Shown: piece by piece, positions 1 through 5,877 of the stretch
How the letters are laid out: each line of letters opens with the position of its first letter
Numbering within the stretch: position 1 is the first letter of the stretch
Source: Vulcanimicrobiota bacterium
GTDB taxonomy: Bacteria; Vulcanimicrobiota; Vulcanimicrobiia; Vulcanimicrobiales; Vulcanimicrobiaceae
NCBI GenBank assembly: GCA_030043675.1
Contig: JASHXG010000197.1
Location: 1-6,250 of the forward strand
Direction of reading: 5' to 3'
Length of the DNA stretch: 6,250 bases
Notes under the pieces: generated by a model
Databases searched by the model: none
What the model saw: the letters and a program-made list of their open reading frames with translations, nothing else
Told to the model about the DNA's origin: nothing
Made by a program: the position numbers and the translations under genes

Positions 1-15
1 TTCGTTCTCAGGCAT
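1..15 (-). CDS. Possible 5' end of a further minus-strand gene (partial)
   Basis: An ATG lies on the minus strand at 15-13, eight bases inside the end of the glycoside hydrolase gene and in another frame. It reads Met-Pro-Glu-Asn-Glu before leaving the window. A start that overlaps the upstream stop would fit the tight packing seen elsewhere here. No strong ribosome binding site precedes it (only a weak GCGAGA), and five codons cannot identify a product. It may be chance. Confidence 0.25.
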
Positions 16-1177
16 GCGTCTCGCAGTACTCGAGGAATTCCCGCGCGATGCTCTCGGGCAGCCCCGCGTAGTGCTCGGCTTCGCCGGCAATCGGGGGTTG
101 CGGCTCGGTCACGCTCCGTCCCTCGCGTGCAAGCTGCGCTAAGGTGTGCGCGAGCGGTTTGAACGCGCCATCGCTGCGCACGATCCCGAAGCGCAACTCG
201 TGCGGCGCAAGATCGAAGGGCGGCAGTTTCGCCAATGCCTGATCGTAGTCGGCCCAGCACCACCAGAGTGCGCGGAGCGCACCGCGCGCGTGCAGCCGGT
301 CGATCGCGCCATAGGCGTACAACGCCATCTCCTCCCCGCTCAAACATGCAAAGTCGCCGGCGGAGGTGCTGCCGGGCGCGCACTCGGGATTCCCGAGCTC
401 GCTGAAGAGGACGAGCTTGCGGCTAAACGACTGTTGCAGCTGCATGAGAAAGGGCACGACGTTGTCGTCGAGCCGGTCGCGTGCGAACGAGCAGTACACC
501 GAGTAGCCGTGCATCGTCGCGATCGTCCATCGCTGCGCGATGCTCGACGGGCGGATGCGGCGATCCTGCTCGAGGTCCTCGCCGTGCATGCCGCCGGTTG
601 CGCTTACGCCCGAGCTTTCCAGCAGCTCATCGCATAGCCGCGCACTCCAATCGGCAGCGTCGCGCGGCGACGCCGGCTCGCGCAGATTGGAGAACTCGTT
701 GCCGATATCCCACAGAAAGAGCGCCGGGTGGTCGCGCAGGCGTTCGCCGACGCGCCGCGCGAAGTAGACCTGCGCGCGCAGCAGCTCCGGATCGGCGTAG
801 AAGTCGCCGATGCCATACTCGGAGACGCGGTCGCGCGCGATCGTGCGGAAGCGTTGTGACGTCGTTTTTGGGTCGAGCGTCCAAGCCGGCAGCCAGTTGA
901 CGCCGCTCATGTGCCCGCAGAACAGCGTCGGCATCGCGTGCAGACCGGCTTCGGAAATGCGCTCCATCACGGCATCGAACTGCCGCAGGGTCTCGTCGTT
1001 CATCACGTTGGGCTCGGGTTGAAAGGCTTCCCACATGAGAAAGAAGCGCACGACGTCGAGGCCCAGCTCCTTGATCCGCGCCATATCCTCGCCGATCTCA
1101 CCCAGATCGAATCGCTGCCACATGTACATCGCGCTGCGCCGCGGCCAATAGTTCACGCCGAGTAGAAACCGAGCCAT
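8..1177 (-). CDS. Clan GH-A glycoside hydrolase (GH5-like, cellulase/mannanase fold)
   Basis: This 389-residue protein is probably a retaining glycosidase with a TIM-barrel fold. It opens with LLGVNYWPR, typical of barrel strand 1 in clan GH-A. An NE pair in LWDIGNEF gives Glu161 as the likely acid/base. An HGY motif lies at 223-225, Glu260 in LFSELGN is the likely nucleophile, and a Trp-rich strand 8 (ALWWCWADY, 303-311) forms the expected sugar platform. No signal peptide is visible, so it is probably cytoplasmic and would act on imported oligosaccharides or intracellular glycan. The start is the ATG at 1177, preceded by a good ribosome binding site (GAAGGGG, six bases upstream). The frame stays open further upstream, but only as the antisense of purE. 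It has NEF where most GH5 enzymes have NEP. The substrate cannot be told from sequence alone. It is divergent from purE with no evident functional link. GH-A membership is fairly sure; the family number is not. Confidence 0.8.
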   Translation of the reverse strand: MARFLLGVNYWPRRSAMYMWQRFDLGEIGEDMARIKELGLDVVRFFLMWEAFQPEPNVMNDETLRQFDAVMERISEAGLHAMPTLFCGHMSGVNWLPAWTLDPKTTSQRFRTIARDRVSEYGIGDFYADPELLRAQVYFARRVGERLRDHPALFLWDIGNEFSNLREPASPRDAADWSARLCDELLESSGVSATGGMHGEDLEQDRRIRPSSIAQRWTIATMHGYSVYCSFARDRLDDNVVPFLMQLQQSFSRKLVLFSELGNPECAPGSTSAGDFACLSGEEMALYAYGAIDRLHARGALRALWWCWADYDQALAKLPPFDLAPHELRFGIVRSDGAFKPLAHTLAQLAREGRSVTEPQPPIAGEAEHYAGLPESIAREFLEYCETHA

Positions 1178-1216
1178 AGGGGGCCCCTTCGCGGCAAGAG
1201 GCGAAGCGCCTCGGCG
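1178..1216. promoter_or_regulatory. Divergent leader between the glycoside hydrolase and purE, with two overlapping hairpins
   Basis: Only 39 bases separate two divergent starts, so any promoter must lie partly inside the coding regions. On the minus strand it holds the hydrolase ribosome binding site (GAAGGGG, 1190-1184). Two inverted repeats share bases and cannot form together: CTTCGC (1187-1192) with GCGAAG (1201-1206), and GAGGCG (1198-1203) with CGCCTC (1207-1212). The second hairpin would cover the only Shine-Dalgarno-like purines (AGAGG, 1197-1201) upstream of purE. A weak plus-strand promoter candidate is TTCACG (1152-1157) with CATAGG (1175-1180). The regulatory meaning is inference, and GC-rich DNA makes short stems by chance. 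Confidence 0.35.
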
Positions 1217-1708
1217 ATGACACAGAGTGGCAATGATCCCATCGTTGGCATCATCATGGGCAGCCGTTCGGACTGGGAGACGATGGCGCCGGCGCGCGAT
1301 ACACTTGCCGAGCTCGGGATTCCGTGCGAGGTGCGCGTGGTCTCTGCGCACCGGATGCCCGACGAGATGTTTGCCTATGCGGCCTCGGCCGCGCAGCGCG
1401 GCATTGCGGTCATCATCGCCGGCGCGGGCGGAGCAGCGCATCTGCCGGGCATGACCGCGGCCAAGACGTTGCTTCCCGTCATCGGCGTTCCAGTCCAGAG
1501 CAATAAAGTCGGCGGGCTGGATTCGCTGCTCTCGATCGCGCAGATGCCGCCGGGCGTTCCGGTTGCGGCGATGGCGATCGGCGGCGCGGTGAACGCGGCG
1601 CTCTTTGCGGCGCGCATCGTGGCGCTGCACGACGCGGGCGTGGCCGAGCGTCTTGCGGCATACGCGGCGCGCATGCACGAAGCCGCGGCGTCGAGCCGGC
1701 TCGATTGA
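1217..1708 (+). CDS. purE: N5-carboxyaminoimidazole ribonucleotide mutase, PurE class I
   Basis: PurE moves the carboxyl group of N5-CAIR to carbon 4, giving CAIR, in cytoplasmic de novo purine synthesis. The 163-residue length is normal for the family, which forms octamers. Landmarks are MGSRSD (14-19), SAHR (43-46) with the catalytic histidine at 45, the GAGGAAHLPGM nucleotide/phosphate loop (69-79), GVPVQS (90-95) and MPPGVPVAAMAIG (110-122), followed by the usual NAALFAARI helix. These are the marks of the bacterial class I enzyme, and the adjacent purK supports the mutase activity over direct AIR carboxylation. The ATG at 1217 gives the expected N-terminus, although its ribosome binding site is poor. 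The last codons overlap purK by four bases, so the two are co-translated. Identification is very secure. Confidence 0.97.
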   Translation: MTQSGNDPIVGIIMGSRSDWETMAPARDTLAELGIPCEVRVVSAHRMPDEMFAYAASAAQRGIAVIIAGAGGAAHLPGMTAAKTLLPVIGVPVQSNKVGGLDSLLSIAQMPPGVPVAAMAIGGAVNAALFAARIVALHDAGVAERLAAYAARMHEAAASSRLD

Positions 1709-2844
1709 AATCGGTTCAGACGATCGGCGTGATCGGCGGCGGTCAGCTTGGCCGCATGTTCGCCCTCGACGCCAAACGCATGGGCTATCACGTCATCACG
1801 CTCGATCCGCAGCAGCATTCGCCGTGCGGTCAGGTCGCCGACGAGCAGATCGTCGCCTCGTACGACGACCTTGCGGCGATCGACGAGCTCGGTCGGCGCA
1901 GCGACGTCGTGACCTATGAGTTCGAGAACATCGCGATCGAATCGGTGCGCTATCTCGAACGCCACTCGTACCGAGTAACGCCGTCGAGCCACGTCCTCGA
2001 AGTAACGCAGAACCGCCTAGCGGAGAAACGGTTGGCGCGCGAATGCGGCCTTCCGACGGCCGAGTTCGTGCCCATTCGCGCGCCGGAAGACCTCGCGGAG
2101 GCGGTGCGCACGGTTGGATTTCCCGCGGTGCTCAAAACGGTGCTCGGCGGATACGACGGCAAGGGCCAGTGGCGCGTCGAATCGACGAGAGAGGCCGAAG
2201 CGGCGCTCGCCGCGGCGAGCGCCGCCGAGCTGATCTTCGAGCGGCTGATCCCGCTGCGCAAGGAGCTGAGCGTGATTGCGACGCGCGATTCGCACGACCG
2301 AAGCGTCGCCTATCCGGTTGCGGAGAATACGCACGATCGGGGGATCCTCGCGATGACGATCGCGCCGGCGCGGGTCGATCCGTCGATCGCGGCAGAGGCG
2401 CGCGAGATGGCGGCGACGATCGGGCGCCGTTTGGCCATCGTCGGCACCTACTGCGTCGAGTTATTCCTCTCGTCGAACGACGAACTGTTGGTCAACGAGA
2501 TTGCGCCGCGTCCGCACAACAGCGGACACTACACCATCGACGTGACACAATGTTCGCAGTACGAGCAGCAGGTCCGCGCGATCTGCGACCTTCCGCTCTC
2601 GCCGCCACGTATGCTCAGCAACGCCATCATGATGAACATTCTGGGCGATGGCCGGGGCGATCGACTAGACGGCGTTCCCGAACTCCTGAGCGATCCGGCG
2701 ATCGTGCTGCACGTCTACGGCAAGCGCCATGCGGTTGCGCGGCGCAAGATGGGCCATTTTACGATGCTGGTCGACGGTCCGATCGATGAGGCTGCCATCG
2801 AGCGCGCTCGTACGGCGCTCGCAAAGCTGCACTGGGAAGCCTAG
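1705..2844 (+). CDS. purK: N5-carboxyaminoimidazole ribonucleotide synthase, PurK
   Basis: PurK uses ATP and bicarbonate to turn AIR into N5-CAIR, the unstable substrate that PurE then rearranges. The 379-residue protein has the three parts of the ATP-grasp family. The N-terminal preATP-grasp domain has GGGQLGRM (11-18) and TYEFENI (70-76). The central ATP-binding part has Lys144 and the glycine-rich LGGYDGKGQW (147-156). The metal/substrate segment NEIAPRPHNSGHYTID is at 264-279. The C-terminal domain has RKMGHF (347-352). The start is a TTG at 1705 inside the purE stop region (TTGA). The next in-frame option, a GTG at 1729, would remove the first residues of the Rossmann strand, so TTG is preferred. 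The rare start and overlap suggest production is tied to purE translation. The gene looks intact and of normal length. Confidence 0.96.
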   Translation: MKSVQTIGVIGGGQLGRMFALDAKRMGYHVITLDPQQHSPCGQVADEQIVASYDDLAAIDELGRRSDVVTYEFENIAIESVRYLERHSYRVTPSSHVLEVTQNRLAEKRLARECGLPTAEFVPIRAPEDLAEAVRTVGFPAVLKTVLGGYDGKGQWRVESTREAEAALAAASAAELIFERLIPLRKELSVIATRDSHDRSVAYPVAENTHDRGILAMTIAPARVDPSIAAEAREMAATIGRRLAIVGTYCVELFLSSNDELLVNEIAPRPHNSGHYTIDVTQCSQYEQQVRAICDLPLSPPRMLSNAIMMNILGDGRGDRLDGVPELLSDPAIVLHVYGKRHAVARRKMGHFTMLVDGPIDEAAIERARTALAKLHWEA

Positions 2845-2861
2845 TTATGCCTCTCCCAGTG
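2830..2861 (+). terminator. Possible hairpin at the end of purK
   Basis: CACTGGGA (2830-2837) can pair perfectly with TCCCAGTG (2854-2861) around a 16-base loop that contains the purK stop codon. No run of T follows on either strand, so it is not a classical intrinsic terminator. It lies between convergent genes, together with the palindrome just downstream, and could slow or terminate transcription from both sides. That function is inferred from position. Confidence 0.4.
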
Positions 2862-2862
2862 T

Positions 2863-2885
2863 CATCCTGAGCCTGTCGAAGGATG
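2863..2885. repeat. Palindromic intergenic repeat (CATCCT...AGGATG type)
   Basis: CATCCT (2863-2868) and AGGATG (2880-2885) form a 6-base inverted repeat around an 11-base GC-rich centre (GAGCCTGTCGA). The element fills the convergent gap and ends exactly where the stop codon of the DUF3052 gene begins. From memory, elements with this arms-and-centre sequence recur between genes in many environmental bacterial genomes, often between convergent genes. Only one copy is in this window, so repetition cannot be shown here. It may act as a bidirectional terminator or a REP-like element. Confidence 0.55.
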
Positions 2886-3293
2886 CTAACGTTTGGTCAG
2901 CGGGATGACGAAGCGAAGCGCGGTGTGGGAAGCCGTGTAAGCGCAGATCTTGTTGTCGACCAGTCCCGCTGCCAGGCCCACGGCGCGGACGTCGGCGGCA
3001 CTCGGGTGCGCACCCCGGCCCTTGGGGTGGAAGACCCAGAGCGCGCCGTTCGACCGCAGATGCGCTGCGGCGCGACTGATGCGCGCCAGATCGCGCGGTG
3101 CGTCGACCCTCACGAACACGAGGTCGTAGCGCGCGCGCAGCGAGGCTGACGCCGCCTTCGCGACCTGCGCGCGCAGGCGGCTGAGAAACTCGGGATCGTG
3201 ATCGCCCTGAACGGCAACATGCGCGTCAGAGCGCACGCCGAGTTTCTCGAAGAGCGTGCGATGCGAGTAATCGGGCCGAGGCGCCGGGCTCAC
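2886..3293 (-). CDS. DUF3052 family protein of unknown function
   Basis: This 135-residue protein matches my recollection of the DUF3052 family layout. A short KLGV segment (17-20) leads into a beta strand (HVAVQG, 25-30). YDLVFVRVDAPRDLA (56-70) follows, then GALWVFHPKGRG (83-94). The C-terminal GLAAGLVDNKICAYT...ALRFV (106-129) is the most typical block. The shape suggests a small Rossmann-like alpha/beta fold, but no catalytic function is known to me. The start is a GTG at 3293, whose GTGA overlaps the glycosyltransferase stop. A longer reading from the ATG at 3356 would overlap that gene by 67 bases and add 21 residues unlike the family, so it is not used. It is the last gene of the minus-strand run, and its stop abuts the palindromic repeat. 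The overlap implies coupling to the glycosyltransferase. No signal peptide or membrane segment is visible. Confidence 0.78.
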   Translation of the reverse strand: MSPAPRPDYSHRTLFEKLGVRSDAHVAVQGDHDPEFLSRLRAQVAKAASASLRARYDLVFVRVDAPRDLARISRAAAHLRSNGALWVFHPKGRGAHPSAADVRAVGLAAGLVDNKICAYTASHTALRFVIPLTKR

Positions 3294-4435
3294 GAACCCA
3301 GCTCTAGGCTTTGTGGTTTTGGCGGGATCGTGGTATACGCCATCGGACGATCCCACCAGTCATGCTCGCGTGCGCGCCGCACGCTCTCACTTGGCGGCGG
3401 CGGTAGGCGCAAGCGCAGCGCTTCTTCGTAGGCGCAAATGTAGCGATCGACCATGCGGTCCACCGTGAACTCGGCTTCGACCAGCGCCCGGCAAGCCCGC
3501 CGATCCAGCGACGCGAGGGCCGGAACCCGGACGACCGCGTCCTCGACGCCGTCGCACAGGAATCCGGTGACGCCATCGATGACGATCTCGGGAATCGATC
3601 CCATGCGCGCGCCGAGCACCGGCGTTCCGCAGGCCATGGCTTCGATCAGCGTCAGCCCGAAGCGTTCGGGACGCGTCGTCATGTGCACCAGCGCCAACGC
3701 GTTCGAGAGCAGCTCGTCGCGAGCTTCGCGTTCGACCGCGCCGAGAAACTGCACGCGGTCGCCGTCGATGTGCGGGGCCACTTCCTCGCGAAAATATGCG
3801 TCGTCGTGCGGGATCGCGGCCATCTTCAACCGTACGCCGGCGCGCCGGGCAATCTCGATCGCGAGATGGGCTCCCTTCTCGGGGTGGAAGCGGCCGAGGA
3901 AGACGAGATAATCGCCTGCCTTGGCGCTGAAGGTAAACGCCTTGGGATCGATGCCGTTGTAGGTGGTTGCAAGGTACTCTAGGCCGGGATCGCGATCGGC
4001 ATTTGAGATCGAGCAGTAGAAGCTGCGCGCGGCGCAAGCATAATACGCTGCCAGAATCTGCGGCGACGAGAAGCCGTGGATCGTGGTCAGCAGCGGCGGT
4101 GCCGTCGAAGCGAGCCCGTAGGTAAGCGGCTTCCAATCGAAGTTGTTATGAATTAGATCGAAGTGCTGCGCGCGGCGGAACAGCTCGCCGATGTGCAGCG
4201 CGGTGAAGACCTCGCCGTCGAGCGCCGGATCCTCATTGAGGCCGACCGGCACGACCGAAACGAGTCTCCCTTCGAAACGCGAATCCCCGCTCGCGAACAG
4301 CGTCACGTCGAGGCCGCGACGGCGCATCCCGTCGGCGATATCGAACGCGACTTGCTCCCAAGGGCCGTAACCGGGCGGCGGCGCCGGCCACGCGATCGCC
4401 GCCAGCACCGCCAAGCGCAGCCCCTTCAGGTCCAC
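3290..4435 (-). CDS. GT4-type (GT-B fold) glycosyltransferase
   Basis: The enzyme probably transfers a sugar from a nucleotide-sugar donor to an unknown acceptor in the cytoplasm or at the inner membrane face. The 381-residue sequence starts LRLAVLAAIAWPAPPPGYGPWEQ (from residue 6), the acceptor-side strand and glycine loop of GT4 enzymes. It continues with DLIHNNFDW (93-101), TTIHGFSSP (117-125) and TTYNGIDP (157-164). The donor domain shows FLGRFHPEKGAH (179-190), the phosphate-contacting R-x4-K, and then ERFGLTLIEAMACGTPV (257-273) with the E-x7-E pattern (Glu257, Glu265). No transmembrane segment is visible. Beyond residue 340 lies a Pro-rich and charged tail with WWDRP (360-364), which is not part of the usual fold. 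The GTG start at 4435 directly follows the TAG of the phosphoesterase gene with no spacing, and no other start fits. The stop overlaps the DUF3052 start. Family is sure; donor and acceptor are unknown. Confidence 0.9.
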   Translation of the reverse strand: MDLKGLRLAVLAAIAWPAPPPGYGPWEQVAFDIADGMRRRGLDVTLFASGDSRFEGRLVSVVPVGLNEDPALDGEVFTALHIGELFRRAQHFDLIHNNFDWKPLTYGLASTAPPLLTTIHGFSSPQILAAYYACAARSFYCSISNADRDPGLEYLATTYNGIDPKAFTFSAKAGDYLVFLGRFHPEKGAHLAIEIARRAGVRLKMAAIPHDDAYFREEVAPHIDGDRVQFLGAVEREARDELLSNALALVHMTTRPERFGLTLIEAMACGTPVLGARMGSIPEIVIDGVTGFLCDGVEDAVVRVPALASLDRRACRALVEAEFTVDRMVDRYICAYEEALRLRLPPPPSESVRRAREHDWWDRPMAYTTIPPKPQSLELGS

Positions 4436-5872
4436 CTAACGATCGTCGTCAACGACGTGATTATTTCCCTCAGCGACGGCAAGATTGAAGTGCGTGCGCC
4501 GAATGAGATTCTCCATCGACACTTCGGAGAACGACGGCACGGGCGCGGCGCGGGTGTAATCGAATAGATCGCTGAGGTCGTCGTCGGTCGCATCGCGCTG
4601 GCCCATGTTTCCGAGCGCCCAATTCTTTTCGATGAACCTGACGATCGAGGTTGATTCGCGACGCGTGTGCGAGACGTAGGGCGTTGCGTTGGGATGCTGC
4701 GGATCGTAGTTCGAACGCGCCCACGCCGAGATTGCCAGGATTGGGATGCGGAAACCCCAACTCGTGCCGCTCGGGCCGGGCGGCGGGGGCACGTGATCGT
4801 ACCAGCCGCCCGAATCGTCCCAAGTGAGGAGGATGGCCGTATCCTTATAGTAGTTGCAGGCCGGCGCGGCGTGCTGGCTCTGGACGATCGCTAGATAGAT
4901 CGAGCCGACCCAGCCGGGGCCGCCCGCGCTCAGGTTCCCGGCATGATCCGAATCGAGCCAGTTCGGCATCACGAACGAGACCTGCGAGAGGCGGCAGTTG
5001 TGGATGTCGCTCAGAATCGTTCCCGAAGGCGTGATGACGTTGCGCTCCCAATCGGGGCCATACCGGATCTTTCGAAACGCATCGTAGATGTTGACGGCCG
5101 GATCGCTGATGTTGTTGTATGCGCCAGTGTAGTATTTCCAGCTCACGTTATGCGCATCGAGCACTTCGCCGATCGTCAGTTGATCGAAGCACGGAAAGAC
5201 GCCTGGGCGAATGATGCTTTCGCCCTCGCCGAAGATCGGAACCGTCGTTCCCGGCTTGGAGTCGCAGCCCCAGATCGTGTCATTCGGATTTCCCGCGATG
5301 CGGCTCTGACCGGTTGCGAGGGTGTAGTGGCTTGGAAACGTCGGGACCAGCCGGGTCGCGAAGTTCTCGTCGGCGAGCGCGTAGCGCGCGGCGAGGAGGT
5401 GATAGATGGTCGTTTCGGTAGCAGGAAGGTAGGCGTATGCAAAGCCCGGCGGCGGCTTGGGGATCCCGAGAACCGTCGTCACGTAATCCTTTGCGAAGCC
5501 ATCCATCTTGCCGCCGTCCCATTCGCCCAGCAGCGAAAGGTGACTGTGGCTCGGGTCGGCGGGATATTCGAACGGAACGGCTTTGAGCGTAACGCTCGTG
5601 CCGTCCACGGTCGTCGTCTGGGAGGTGTTGGCGCCGGGATAGGGGCCGCCGTGCGCGAGGATTGAAGCGGCAAAGAGGTTGTCGAAGCTGCGGTTCTCTT
5701 GCACCAGCACGATGACGTGGCGGATCGGACTGCCCGCGACCGGATCTCCGGGCGGCAGCGGCGTCGCGGCCAACACCGGCGAGCCGCCTAAGCGTGATGC
5801 AACGGTGAATGCAACGGCGAGCATTAAGATGCTTAAGTACAAAACGTTGCGCATGAGCGAATGATAGCGCAT
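4436..5872 (-). CDS. Secreted phosphoesterase, phospholipase C/acid phosphatase AcpA family (PF04185)
   Basis: The protein should hydrolyse phosphate mono- or diesters outside the cytoplasm. Family members include bacterial phospholipases C and AcpA-type acid phosphatases. The 478-residue form has a signal peptide (about residues 7-36). The core then starts HVIVLVQENRSFDNLF (52-67), where Glu59 and Asn60 are the family metal ligands. YHLLAARYALADENF follows at 157-171, then the PTFPSHYTLATGQ stretch (177-189), where Thr178, or less likely Ser181, is the candidate nucleophile. LDSDHAG (306-312) is next, and TWDDSGGWYDHVPPPP (350-365) has Asp352, Asp353 and His360. FRIPILAIS (374-382) is the usual C-terminal core strand. 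ATG at 5872 is five bases after the amidohydrolase stop; ATG at 5854 is an alternative start with a cleaner signal peptide. Neither has a strong ribosome binding site. The open frame runs to 6076 but only overlaps the amidohydrolase. Substrate is not predictable. Confidence 0.9.
   Translation of the reverse strand: MRYHSLMRNVLYLSILMLAVAFTVASRLGGSPVLAATPLPPGDPVAGSPIRHVIVLVQENRSFDNLFAASILAHGGPYPGANTSQTTTVDGTSVTLKAVPFEYPADPSHSHLSLLGEWDGGKMDGFAKDYVTTVLGIPKPPPGFAYAYLPATETTIYHLLAARYALADENFATRLVPTFPSHYTLATGQSRIAGNPNDTIWGCDSKPGTTVPIFGEGESIIRPGVFPCFDQLTIGEVLDAHNVSWKYYTGAYNNISDPAVNIYDAFRKIRYGPDWERNVITPSGTILSDIHNCRLSQVSFVMPNWLDSDHAGNLSAGGPGWVGSIYLAIVQSQHAAPACNYYKDTAILLTWDDSGGWYDHVPPPPGPSGTSWGFRIPILAISAWARSNYDPQHPNATPYVSHTRRESTSIVRFIEKNWALGNMGQRDATDDDLSDLFDYTRAAPVPSFSEVSMENLIRRTHFNLAVAEGNNHVVDDDR
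5768..5854 (-). other. Sec signal peptide region of the phosphoesterase
   Basis: Counting from the ATG at 5854, a short arginine-bearing N-terminus (Met-Arg-Asn) is followed by a hydrophobic run (VLYLSILMLAVAFTVA) and a small, polar stretch ending SPVLA before ATP. The V-L-A ending fits signal peptidase I, with cleavage expected after residue 29 or 30. There is no twin arginine and no lipobox cysteine, so Sec export with release into the periplasm or medium is most likely. The exact site is an estimate. Confidence 0.75.
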
Positions 5873-5877
5873 TTTTG

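Noticed and set aside
1178..1678. Long minus-strand open frame upstream of the hydrolase start (extra 167 residues)
   Set aside because: It is the antisense of purE, rich in Arg/His/Ala without domains, and the ATG at 1177 has a good ribosome binding site and a family-like N-terminus.
2043..2789. 248-residue plus-strand open frame inside purK
   Set aside because: It is a shifted-frame shadow of purK, Arg/Gly/Ala-rich and with no recognisable motif.
3453..3911. 152-residue plus-strand open frame opposite the glycosyltransferase
   Set aside because: Ser/Arg/Thr-rich composition is typical of antisense frames in GC-rich DNA; the opposite strand has clear GT4 motifs.
4943..5665. 240-residue plus-strand open frame opposite the phosphoesterase
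   Set aside because: It is antisense to a convincing gene, rich in Arg and Val with no domain, and has no operon context.
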